Shown in pieces: positions 44,401 through 52,470 of a DNA stretch of 64,000 nt. A model generated the notes under the pieces. It searched no databases, was not told the origin of the DNA, and saw only the letters and a list, made by a program, of their open reading frames with translations. This DNA is from CAVUEG01 sp963740525. Its GTDB lineage: Bacteria > Actinomycetota > Actinomycetes > Propionibacteriales > Nocardioidaceae. A program made the translations under genes and the position numbers. Numbering within the stretch: the first letter of the stretch is position 1; each line of letters starts with the position of its first letter. Location: NCBI GenBank assembly GCA_963740525.1, contig CAVUEG010000007.1, positions 7,758 to 71,757 of the forward strand, written 5' to 3'.

Positions 44401-45215
44401 GGCTTCAAGACCCTCGAGAAGCGCACCGGGGTCCGGCTGGCCGACCTGGCCGAGGAGCACGAGGGCAAGCAGATCACCTTCGCCGACACCCAGGGGCCGC
44501 CGGTCCCGGTGATCACCTCCCCGGAGTGGTCCGGCTCGGAGACCGGAGGTCGGCGCTACTCGCCGTTCACGATCAACGTGGAGCGCAAGAAGCCGTGGCA
44601 CACGCTGACCGGGCGGATGCACTTCTACCTCGACCACGACTGGATGACCGAGCTCGGGGAGGGCCTGCCGGTCTACCGGCCACCGCTCAACATGGCGGCC
44701 CTGTTCTCCGAGCCTGCGCTCGGCAACGTGTCGGACGGCTCGGGCGGGCGGGGTCGAAGGGCTGACGGTCCGCTACCTGACGCCGCACAACAAGTGGTCG
44801 ATCCACTCGGAGTACCAGGACAACCTGTTCATGCTGTCGCTGTCGCGCGGGGGGCCAGAACATCTGGATGAGCGACCGGGACGCCGCCAAGGTCGGCATC
44901 AAGGACAACGACTGGATCGAGGCGGTCAACCGCAACGGCGTCGTCGTCGCCCGCGCGATCGTGTCGCACCGGATGCCCGAGGGGACCGTGTACATGTACC
45001 ACGCCCAGGACCGGCTGATCGACGTACCGCTCGCGGAGACGTCGGGCAAGCGCGGCGGCATCCACAACTCGCTCACCCGGCTGCTGGTGAAGCCGTCGCA
45101 CCTGATCGGCGGCTACGCCCAGCTCACCTTCGCCTTCAACTACCTCGGCCCCACCGGCAACCAGCGCGACGAGGTCACCATCATCCGCAAGCGCTCGCAG
45201 GACGTGGAGTACTGA
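41473..45215 (+). CDS. narG: Respiratory nitrate reductase alpha subunit (multiple frame breaks)
   Basis: NarG carries the bis-MGD molybdenum cofactor that reduces nitrate to nitrite. The N-terminus has SEALVRTRRFFTQG and the FS0 cluster region STHGVNCTGSCSWKVYVKDG. A typical molybdopterin run follows, including PAMSMVSHASGARFVNLIGGSMLSFYDWYADLPVASPQVFGDQTDVPESGDWWN with the Asp ligand region, then MIVMGAGTNHWFHSDTIYRAFL and VVLPAATWYEKHDLNTTDMHPFVH. The C-terminus ends LGPTGNQRDEVTIIRKRSQDVEY. The restored length is about 1247 residues, normal for NarG. Breaks lie near 41607, 42103, 42730, 42795, 42958, 43606, 44258, 44748 and 44851. Confidence 0.92.
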
Positions 45216-45216
45216 C

Positions 45217-46867
45217 ATGCGCGTCATGGCCCAGATGGCGATGGTGATGAACCTCGACAAGTGCATCGGATGCCACACCTGCTCGGTCACCTGCAAGCAG
45301 GCGTGGACCAACCGGTCGGGCACCGAGTACATCTGGTTCAACAACGTGGAGACCAGGCCCGGCCTCGGCTACCCGCGCACCTACGAGGACCAGGAGAAGT
45401 GGCAGGGCGGCTGGGAGCTCAACAAGCGCGGCCGGATGAGGCTCAAGGCGCGGCGGGCGCTTCAAGAACCTGATGACGATCTTCTCCAACCCGAAGCTGC
45501 CCTCGATCGGCGAGTACTACGAGCCATGGACCTACGACTACGCCACGCTCACGGACGCGCCCGCCCAGGAGCACACCCCGGTCGCGCGGCCGAAGTCGCT
45601 GATCAGCGGCAAGAACATGAAGATCGAGTGGTCGGCCAACTGGGACGACGACCTCGGCGGCTCCACCGAGACGGCGCACCGCGACCCGATGCTGGCGAAG
45701 ATCGCCGACAAGGTGAAGTTCGAGTTCGAGCAGACCTTCATGTTCTACCTCCCGCGGATCTGCGAGCACTGCCTCAACCCGTCGTGTGCGGCGTCGTGCC
45801 CCAGCGGTGCGATCTACAAGCGCGAGGAGGACGGCATCGTCCTGGTCGACCAGGACAAGTGCCGTGGCTGGCGCAAGTGCGTCTCGGGCTGCCCCTACAA
45901 GAAGATCTACTTCAACCACCGCACCGGCAAGGCCGAGAAGTGCACCTTCTGCTTCCCGCGGATCGAGGTCGGGCTGCCCACCGTCTGCGCCGAGACCTGT
46001 GTCGGGCGGCTGCGTTACATCGGACTGATGCTGTACGACGCCGACAAGGTCCTGGCGGCGGCCTCCACGGAGGATGACCACGGGCTCTACGAGGCTCAGC
46101 GCGACGTGTTCCTGGACCCGTTCGACCCCGAGGTGATCCGTGAGGCGGAGAAGGCCGGCATCGCCCGGGACTGGGTCGACGCCGCGCAACGCTCCCCGAT
46201 CTACGCCCTCATCAACACCTTCAAGGTGGCGCTGCCGCTGCACCCGGAGTACCGCACGATGCCTATGGTCTGGTACATCCCGCCGCTCTCACCGGTCGTG
46301 GACGTCGTCGCGGAGACCGGTGAGGACGCCGAGGACAAGGGGAACCTGTTCGCCGCGATCGACGCGCTCCGGATCCCGGTCGAGTACCTCGCCGAGCTCT
46401 TCACCGCAGGCGACGCCGCGCCCGTGGACGCCGTACTCAAGAAGCTCGCGGCCATGCGCTGCTACATGCGCGACATCAACATGGGGCGTGATGCCGACGC
46501 CTCGATCCCGGCCGCCGTGGGCATGACCGAGGAGGAGATGTACGACATGTACCGCCTCCTCGCGATCGCAAAGTACGACGAGCGCTACGTCATCCCGGCA
46601 GCCCACGCCGAGCAGGCCCACTCCCTGGAAGAGCTGTCCACGGAGTGCTCCGTCTCGGAGTACGGCGGGGGGCAGCAGGATCTCTTCGGCGAGGGCTCCG
46701 GCACACCGACGCCGATCGCGGTGGAGAACTTCCAGATGCTGCAGGACCGGCAGACCGCCGACTCGCTCGCCGGTCCAGAGGGCAAGGGCGCCCGGGTCAA
46801 CCTGCTCAACTGGGACGGCAAGGGGTCGCCGCCGGGGATCTTCCCGCCGAAGGGGACCGACTCGTGA
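45217..46867 (+). CDS. narH: Respiratory nitrate reductase beta subunit (one frame break)
   Basis: NarH passes electrons from NarI to NarG through iron-sulfur clusters. It starts AQMAMVMNLDKCIGCHTCSVTCKQAW, the first cluster. After a break near 45455 the second part holds CEHCLNPSCAASCPSG, the 3Fe-4S-type CRGWRKCVSGCPYKK with Trp in place of one Cys, and EKCTFCFPRIEVGLPTVCAETCVGR. About 549 residues are restored. The gene begins 1 base after narG and overlaps narJ by 4 bases. It acts on the cytoplasmic side of the membrane. Confidence 0.93.
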
Positions 46868-47567
46868 GCGGCCGGCGCGCGAGGTCGGGCCTGACGCACG
46901 ACCAGCTCACGATCGTGTGGCAGTCCGTCTCCCTGCTCCTCGACTACCCCGACGAGCGCGTCCTGGCTCGCGCGGACCTGGTCAGGTCGGCCTCCCACCA
47001 GCTGCCAAGCGCCGTGGGGGACTCGATCCGGTCCTTCCTCTCGCACCTCGAGGACACCCGCTGCCGGTGCTCCAGGCCGACTACGTCGAGACCTTCGACG
47101 ACCGGCGGCGCTGCAACCTCTTCCTGACCTACTTCGCGCACGGCGACACCCGCAAGAGGGGGATGGCGCTGCTCCGGTTCAAGCAGACCTACCTGGGCGC
47201 AGGGTTCGAGCTTGACGATGCGGAGCTGCCCGACCACCTGTGCGTCGTACTCGAGTTCGCGGCCACGGTCGACCGGGACCTCGGCCGGGACCTGATGCTC
47301 GACCACAGAGCCGGTCTCGAGCTGCTGCGGCTCTCGCTGCGCGACATGAGGTCACCGTGGGCGGACCTGCTGGATGCCGTCACCGCGACCCTGCCGCCGT
47401 TGCGGGGCGAGGAGCGCGACGCCGTACGCCGGCTGGCCGCCGAAGGCCCTCCGGAGGAGGAAGTGGGTCTGGCGCCCTTCGCCAGCCCGCAGTTCAGTCC
47501 GGGCGCTGGTGCCGTGGCTGCACAGACCCTGTTGCCCATGCCATCGTTCCCAGGAGCGCGCTCATGA
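46864..47567 (+). CDS. narJ: Nitrate reductase assembly chaperone NarJ (one frame break)
   Basis: NarJ inserts the molybdenum cofactor into NarG and is not part of the final enzyme. After correcting a break near 47062 (SHLEDTR then LPVLQADYVETFD), about 234 residues of TorD/NarJ-like helical protein remain, including the family core YVETFDDRRRCNLFLTYFAHGDTRKRGMALLRFKQTY and ELPDHLCVVLEF. The GTG start overlaps the narH stop (GTGA), and its stop overlaps narI (ATGA). Confidence 0.9.
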
Positions 47568-48292
47568 ACGAGTTCCTCTTCGTGGTCTTCCCGTACATCT
47601 GCCTGACCACCTTCGTGGTCGGCCACTTGTGGCGCTACCGCTACGACAAGTTCGGCTGGACCACCAGGTCGTCCCAGCTATACGAGAACCGACTGCTGCG
47701 CATCGGCAGCCCGCTGTTCCACTTCGGGATGCTCGGGGTCGTGGGTGGCCACATCGTCGGCCTGCTGGTGCCGCAGTCGTGGACGGACGCGGTGGGAGTC
47801 AGCGAGCGCGCCTACCACGTGGCGGCCGTCGGAGGAGGACTGCTGGCTGGAGTGATGGCGATGGTCGGAATGGCGATCCTGATCTACCGCCGACGCACCG
47901 TCGGTCCCGTCTTCTCTGCCACGACCGTGATGGACAAGGTGATGTACGCGTTCCTGGCGGCCGTGATCGCGCTCGGCATGTGGAACACCATCGCCGGCTC
48001 GATCCTGACGATCGGCGGGGAGTACAACTACCGCGAGGGCGTCTCGGTCTGGTACCGCTCGTTCCTCGCCTTCCAGCCCGACGCCGCTCTCATGGGGGCC
48101 GCGCCACTGGGCTTCCAGCTGCACGCGCTGGTCGCCTTCGGGCTCTTCGCGCTGTGGCCCTTCACCCGGTTGGTTCACGTCTTCAGCGCGCCGGTGGGCT
48201 ACGTCACGCGCCCGTACATCGTCTACCGACGCCGTGACGACGCCGAGCTCGGCAGCCACCGGCCACGGCGTGGCTGGGACCGAGTCGGCTGA
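47564..48292 (+). CDS. narI: Respiratory nitrate reductase gamma subunit, 242 aa
   Basis: NarI is the membrane cytochrome b that takes electrons from quinol and anchors NarGH. Five membrane segments are visible. The haem b His ligands are likely His in FVVGHLWRYR and HFGMLGVVGGHIVGL and in the last segment LHALVAFGLFALWPFTRLVHVFSAP. The length is normal. The frame is intact. Confidence 0.93.
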   Translation: MNEFLFVVFPYICLTTFVVGHLWRYRYDKFGWTTRSSQLYENRLLRIGSPLFHFGMLGVVGGHIVGLLVPQSWTDAVGVSERAYHVAAVGGGLLAGVMAMVGMAILIYRRRTVGPVFSATTVMDKVMYAFLAAVIALGMWNTIAGSILTIGGEYNYREGVSVWYRSFLAFQPDAALMGAAPLGFQLHALVAFGLFALWPFTRLVHVFSAPVGYVTRPYIVYRRRDDAELGSHRPRRGWDRVG

Positions 48293-48293
48293 C

Positions 48294-48812
48294 ATGTGTG
48301 AGTACTGCGGGTGCCGGGGCATGGCACCGATCGGCGAGCTGATGGACGAGCACACCGCCCTCGTCGACCAGGGCCACTATGTCCGCCAGGACCTCGGCGC
48401 TGGACGGGCGGCGGCAGCGAGGGAACGACTCGCCGCTCTGGTCGCGGACCTCGACCGGCACGTTCGGCGCGAGGAACGCGGGATCTTCCGCGCCCTGCGG
48501 ACAGCAGGCGAGTTCATCGACGAGATCGATCAGCTCGAAGTCGAACATCGGGACCTCGCGACCTTGATCGCCAACCTTGATGCGGGTTCCGCGGACTTCG
48601 AGGTCCAGGTGACGAGACTCCTCGACGACCTGGCCGTCCACGTCGAACGCGAGGATCTCGGGATCTTCCCGGTCTCGGTTGTCACGCTCGGCGCCAGTGG
48701 TTGGGCGATCGTCGACCGGGCACACACCGAGTCACCGAGCTTCCTGCTCGATGCCTCGGAGAAGCCACAGCCAACACAGGAAGAGGAGGGCGCATGCAGC
48801 AAGAGTCACTGA
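48294..48812 (+). CDS. Hemerythrin HHE-domain protein, 172 aa
   Basis: The four-helix iron-binding domain has MDEHTALVDQGH, DRHVRREERGIF, EVEHRDLATLI and DLAVHVEREDLGIF, in the usual H-HxxxE-HxxxH type order. The N-terminus is MCEYCGCRGM, a Cys-rich motif often found in actinobacterial hemerythrins. Such proteins bind O2 or NO or repair iron centres, as in YtfE/RIC. Its position 2 bases after narI, with a good overlap in reading direction, suggests a role in NO or nitrite stress during nitrate respiration. It overlaps the cupin gene by 19 bases. Confidence 0.85.
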   Translation: MCEYCGCRGMAPIGELMDEHTALVDQGHYVRQDLGAGRAAAARERLAALVADLDRHVRREERGIFRALRTAGEFIDEIDQLEVEHRDLATLIANLDAGSADFEVQVTRLLDDLAVHVEREDLGIFPVSVVTLGASGWAIVDRAHTESPSFLLDASEKPQPTQEEEGACSKSH

Positions 48813-49129
48813 CCGCGCTGGTTCAAGAGCACCTGGAGGCAGCCAGGGAGGCGTCGAGCGGTCGAAGCGCCCACACGGTGTACGGCGGGCGCGAACATGT
48901 GCTGCGCCAGACCCTGATCGCTCTCCAGGCGGGCAGCAAGCTCGACGAGCACGAGAATCCAGGCGAGGCCACCCTCCAGGTGCTGCATGGCCGAGTGACC
49001 TTGGCGGCGGGCGAGAATCGATGGGACGGGACGCCCGGGGACCTCATCGTCATTCCAGACTCCCGCCACGCCCTTGAGGCGGTCGAGGACTCGGCGGTCC
49101 TGCTGACCGTTGGCAAGGCGACCGGCTGA
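48794..49129 (+). CDS. Cupin-domain protein, 111 aa
   Basis: The single cupin barrel shows TLIALQAGSKLDEHENPGEATLQVLHGRVTLAAGENRWDGTPGDLIVIPDSRHALEAVEDSAVLLTVGK, with the His/Glu metal ligand pattern H-x-N/E-P-x-E and a late His in SRHAL. It is similar to small cupins that follow nitrate-reductase clusters and stress proteins. The function is not assigned. The ATG has an AGAGGAGGG site and overlaps the hemerythrin gene, so both are probably co-translated. Confidence 0.83.
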   Translation: MQQESLTALVQEHLEAAREASSGRSAHTVYGGREHVLRQTLIALQAGSKLDEHENPGEATLQVLHGRVTLAAGENRWDGTPGDLIVIPDSRHALEAVEDSAVLLTVGKATG

Positions 49130-49176
49130 GCCGAGTCGAAAGTTCGTCCCGCACGAGAGCTTCGCCCGAGGTATTG

Positions 49177-49211
49177 ATACCTAGCGACTCTATGCCTAGG
49201 ATCCTAGGTAT
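49177..49211. promoter_or_regulatory. PadR operator overlapping the padR promoter and start
   Basis: ATACCTAG (49177-49184) and CTAGGTAT (49204-49211) form an 8-base inverted repeat with a 19-base spacer. Inside lies a perfect 14-base palindrome CCTAGGATCCTAGG (49195-49208). The site touches the PadR start codon at 49210 and a probable -10 element, so it would act in autorepression. Palindromes of this type occur upstream of other PadR genes, but binding here is inferred. Confidence 0.6.
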
Positions 49212-49536
49212 GGATCTGCGCGGACACCTCGACCTGCTTCTCCTGTCGACGCTGCGGAGCACCGGGCCGTCGTACGGCTATGCGGTGATCACGTCGCTGC
49301 GCGAGTCCTCGGAAGGGGAGTTCGACCTCCCCGAGGGAACCGTCTACCCAGCCCTGCATCGGCTCGAGCGCGCAGGGCTGGTCTCGTCCGCGTGGCTCGA
49401 GGGTTCGACCCGGAAGCGACGGGTCTACACGCTGACCAGCGAGGGTCGGGCCGCGCTGACGGCGAAACGTCGCGAATGGAGGCGCTTCGCCGAGGGAATG
49501 GAGCGCGTCGCCTCGTTGGCCGGGGCCACGGCATGA
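49210..49536 (+). CDS. PadR-family transcriptional regulator, 108 aa
   Basis: The winged helix is clear: DLRGHLDLLLLSTLRSTGPSYGYAVITSLRESSEGEFDLPEGTVYPALHRLERAGLVSSAW. No large C-terminal dimerisation helix is seen, so it belongs to the short PadR group (PadR-s1) that responds to small hydrophobic compounds or to drugs. The start is the ATG at 49210, which gives the conserved MDLRGHLDLLLLSTL opening. Earlier ATGs at 49192 and 49174 are possible. It overlaps the next gene (ATGA). Confidence 0.87.
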   Translation: MDLRGHLDLLLLSTLRSTGPSYGYAVITSLRESSEGEFDLPEGTVYPALHRLERAGLVSSAWLEGSTRKRRVYTLTSEGRAALTAKRREWRRFAEGMERVASLAGATA

Positions 49537-50300
49537 CCAGGGACGAGCTGCTCGACGAGCTCTTCGACCGGTTGGCCGGCACCGGCGCGGCGGGGCGCCG
49601 GGCACTGGCGGAGATCGAGGGACACCTCGAGGACGCCATCGTGGATGCGCAGTCACGTGGCCTGACCGAGGAGGCCGCCGAGGCCGAGGCGGTAGCCCGC
49701 TTCGGCTCACCCGAGACGATCGCCCGCGGACTCACATTGGCCCATGAGGGGATCGGCGCCATCCTTCGTCCGACTTTCGTGGGCGTCTGGGTCGCCGGGA
49801 TCATCGGCCTCCTGGCGATCGGGGTCTCCGGCCTGGTCTCGGAGCTACTCGGCCGGGTCGGCAGCCCGGGATTCGTCGCAGGTGACCGGTTCGGGGTGAC
49901 CTACACGGCTCAGCGGTGCGCGGAGTACCTCCAGCTCTCACCTGGTTCCAAGGACTGCGCCAGTGCGGCGGCCATGGACCACTGGGGCGAGGTCGTGGTC
50001 GGCCGCGTCGGAGCCGGCGTACTCGGTCTGCTGGCCCTCGGTGTGTACCTGCTCGCACGACACAGCGTTCTCCGGGGTGCCCGCTGGCAGCCGCCCATGC
50101 TCGTGGTCGTGCCCGTGGTCGTCACCGTCTTCGCCGTGGCTGCGCTCATCCTCGGCGCCCCCGAGCTGGTCGTCGCCGCATCGGGCACCACGTCCGGCAC
50201 CGGCGTAGGGCTGGCCGACGGTGCGGTCTCGCTGCTCGTCGCGGTCGGTGCGACCGGCTGGCTGCTCCGCCGTGCCCGGGAGCGCTCAGCAGGCGCGTGA
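49533..50300 (+). CDS. Membrane protein with HAAS/DUF1700-like N-terminus, 255 aa
   Basis: The N-terminal 75 residues are helical and acidic with ALAEIEGHLEDAIVDAQSRGLTEEAAEAEAVARFGSPETIARGL, the HAAS/DUF1700 signature found in partners of PadR regulators. Then follow about five membrane segments with a Cys-containing outer loop (about 110-165, including QRCAEYLQLSPGSKDCASA). PadR and such proteins form a common two-gene unit in actinobacteria that probably senses membrane stress or regulates an ABC system. The detailed role is not known. Confidence 0.82.
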   Translation: MTRDELLDELFDRLAGTGAAGRRALAEIEGHLEDAIVDAQSRGLTEEAAEAEAVARFGSPETIARGLTLAHEGIGAILRPTFVGVWVAGIIGLLAIGVSGLVSELLGRVGSPGFVAGDRFGVTYTAQRCAEYLQLSPGSKDCASAAAMDHWGEVVVGRVGAGVLGLLALGVYLLARHSVLRGARWQPPMLVVVPVVVTVFAVAALILGAPELVVAASGTTSGTGVGLADGAVSLLVAVGATGWLLRRARERSAGA

Positions 50301-50352
50301 TCCTGCGGTCCCACGCAGCTTCACCGAGGCGGGCGAAGATGCAGGCGACCAC

Positions 50353-52014
50353 CTAGGCTCGTCGGTCGGTTCGGATCTTGCGACTGTGAAGTGCGATCCG
50401 GGCCAGCATGGCAAGGGACACCGCGACCGCGACGACGAAGACCACGAGGGCGATGTGGTTCTCCACCGACGCCCCACCGCCTGACGGCTTGGCGAGCAGT
50501 GCCGAGGCCAGGATCATCGCGGCAAGGACCACGGCAGTGGCCAGGACGTTGGCCAGCTTGTGCAGGCCACGCAGGAACTCGTCCTCGTCGAACGCCTTGA
50601 TCCGCAGCTCGAAGTTCCCCTGGCCCACGGCGTCGAAAGCCCGGTTCACGCGGCCGGGAAGCTCTTCGACGAACTCCTTCGCCTCGAGCAGCGAGGCCAT
50701 CATCGCCGCGGGTGTCGTGCCCATCGAGGACTTCATCAGGCCCGCCATGTGGCGCTGCAGCGCCTCGCGGGGCTCGAACCCCGGGTCGAGTGTCGCCGCC
50801 ACCTGGTCCAGGTTGAGCAGGGTCTTCCCGAGCATCACGAGCTCGGGGTCCATCCGCAGGCCGGCCTCGCCCGCCTTGCGGGTCAGCTGGAGCACGAGCG
50901 CACCGATGTCGAGATCCGACAGCGATGCGTCAGCCGAGCGGCCGACGAGGTCGGCCACCGTCCGAGCGAACACGGCCTCGTCGAAGTCCGGCAGCCGTTC
51001 ACCGAGCGTGACCGCGATCCGGGTGACCTCCTCGGGACGCGCGTCGGCCAACGCCAGGAAGAGCTTGACCAGCTTGTCGCGTACGGCGGGGGCGAGCCGC
51101 GCGATCATCCCGATGTCGAGGAGCACCAGGTGTCCGTCCGGGGTGACCAGCACGTTGCCCGGGTGCGGGTCGGCATGGAAGGTGCCCTGGACGAGGACCT
51201 GGTCGAGGTAGGCGGCGAAGAGCTGGTCGGCCAGGGCTTCCCCGTCGAGCTCGAGCCGGGCCAGCGGGCCGAGGTCGGTCACCTTCTTCCCGGCGACGAA
51301 CTCCATCGTCAGCACCCTGCTGGTGGTCAGGTCGGCGAACGGCTCCGGGACGACGAGGAGCTCATAGGCCTCGACGAGCTCGCGCATCCGGGAGAGGTTG
51401 TCGGCCTCGCGCCGGTAGTCCAGCTCGTCGACCAGCGCCTTGCGGAACTCCTCGAGCAGCTGGGCAAGGCCGTAGCGACGCCCGGTCTCGGTGTGGTTGT
51501 CGAGAAAAGTCGCGAGGTCGGCAAGCACCTCCATGTCCTCGCGGACCTGCTCTCGGATCCCGGGACGCTGCACCTTCACGACGACCTCGCGGCCGTCGCG
51601 GAGGGTCGCGCGGTGCACCTGTCCGAGCGACGCCGCCGCCAGCGGGGTCGACTCGAAGGTCGGGAAGACGTTCGAGAGGCGCACCTGCAGCTCGCTGCTG
51701 ATGATGTCCTCCACCTCCTCGAAGGAGAAGGGTTCGACATCGTCCTGGAGCCGCGACAACGCCTCGATGTACGGCGGGCTCAGCAGGTCCACGCGCGAGG
51801 ACATGAGCTGACCGAGCTTGATGAAGGTGGGTCCCATAGCCTCGAGGTCCTCGGCCAGGCGCTCCGCCGCCGCGGGATCGCCCTCGGCGGTCTCCTCGTC
51901 CAGCACGGCGTCCATGCCCGTCGAGCGCACCAGGTCCCCTCGCCCGTGACGGAGCAGGAGCATGGCGATCTGGCGGTAGCGCTTGACGTGCGCCTTGTCG
52001 ATTTTCAGACTCAT
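50353..52014 (-). CDS. ABC1/UbiB (AarF) family atypical kinase, 553 aa
   Basis: The kinase-like core includes MGPTFIKLGQLMSSR (the KxGQ motif), REVVVKVQRPGI with the ATP-binding Lys, EFVAGKKVTDL and GTFHADPHPGNVLVTPDGHLVLLDIGM with the catalytic Asp/Asn and the metal-binding Asp. Two membrane segments lie in the last 60 residues. UbiB proteins support quinone synthesis and lipid trafficking as ATPase-like kinases. A function in menaquinone metabolism would fit the adjacent nitrate respiration, but this is inference. It lies alone, convergent with the PadR unit. Confidence 0.9.
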   Translation of the reverse strand: MSLKIDKAHVKRYRQIAMLLLRHGRGDLVRSTGMDAVLDEETAEGDPAAAERLAEDLEAMGPTFIKLGQLMSSRVDLLSPPYIEALSRLQDDVEPFSFEEVEDIISSELQVRLSNVFPTFESTPLAAASLGQVHRATLRDGREVVVKVQRPGIREQVREDMEVLADLATFLDNHTETGRRYGLAQLLEEFRKALVDELDYRREADNLSRMRELVEAYELLVVPEPFADLTTSRVLTMEFVAGKKVTDLGPLARLELDGEALADQLFAAYLDQVLVQGTFHADPHPGNVLVTPDGHLVLLDIGMIARLAPAVRDKLVKLFLALADARPEEVTRIAVTLGERLPDFDEAVFARTVADLVGRSADASLSDLDIGALVLQLTRKAGEAGLRMDPELVMLGKTLLNLDQVAATLDPGFEPREALQRHMAGLMKSSMGTTPAAMMASLLEAKEFVEELPGRVNRAFDAVGQGNFELRIKAFDEDEFLRGLHKLANVLATAVVLAAMILASALLAKPSGGGASVENHIALVVFVVAVAVSLAMLARIALHSRKIRTDRRA

Positions 52015-52051
52015 GATGCCCAGACACTAGCGGGGGCGGTCCAACCGATCG

Positions 52052-52393
52052 CTAGGTCCGCAAGATCCTGTCCATCGATTTGCCCTTGGCCAGTTCGTCG
52101 ACCAGCTTGTCCAGGTAGCGAATCTTCCGCATCAGCGGGTCCTCGACCTCCTCCACCCGGACTCCGCACACCACGCCCGTGATCAGGGTCGCGTTCGGGT
52201 TGAGGCTCGCCTCCGCGAAGAAGTCCTCGCAGGTGGTGCCGTTGTCGAGGTGCACTGCCAGGGCAGTCTCGTCGAAGCCGGTCAGCCACTCGATCACCTG
52301 GTCGAGCTCGGACTTCGTCCGCCCCTTGCGCTCCACCTTGTTCACGTAGAGGGGATAGACGGAGCCGAAGGTCGCCGTGAAGATCCTGCTCAT
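52052..52393 (-). CDS. DUF2200 domain protein, 113 aa
   Basis: The start MSRIFTATFGSVYPLYVNKVERKGRTKSELDQVIEWLTGF and NPNATLITGVVCGVRVEEVEDPLMRKIRYLDKLVDELAKGKSMDRILR match DUF2200, a family of about 115-120 residues with no known function. The ATG at 52393 has a GGAGG site. The open frame beyond it has no ribosome site and runs into the divergent regulator gene, so it is not coding. Confidence 0.85.
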   Translation of the reverse strand: MSRIFTATFGSVYPLYVNKVERKGRTKSELDQVIEWLTGFDETALAVHLDNGTTCEDFFAEASLNPNATLITGVVCGVRVEEVEDPLMRKIRYLDKLVDELAKGKSMDRILRT

Positions 52394-52470
52394 CCTCCAG
52401 ATCGTATTCCGGTCACGTGGACGGGCGTCTCCACGGTGCCCGGACCAAGGCTCCCACCTAGACTCAGGGG

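Noticed and set aside
41473..45215. narG as a decayed pseudogene
   Set aside because: The breaks are single-base, the conserved sequence is unbroken between them, and neighbours narH and narJ show the same type of break while narI is intact. Sequencing error is simpler.
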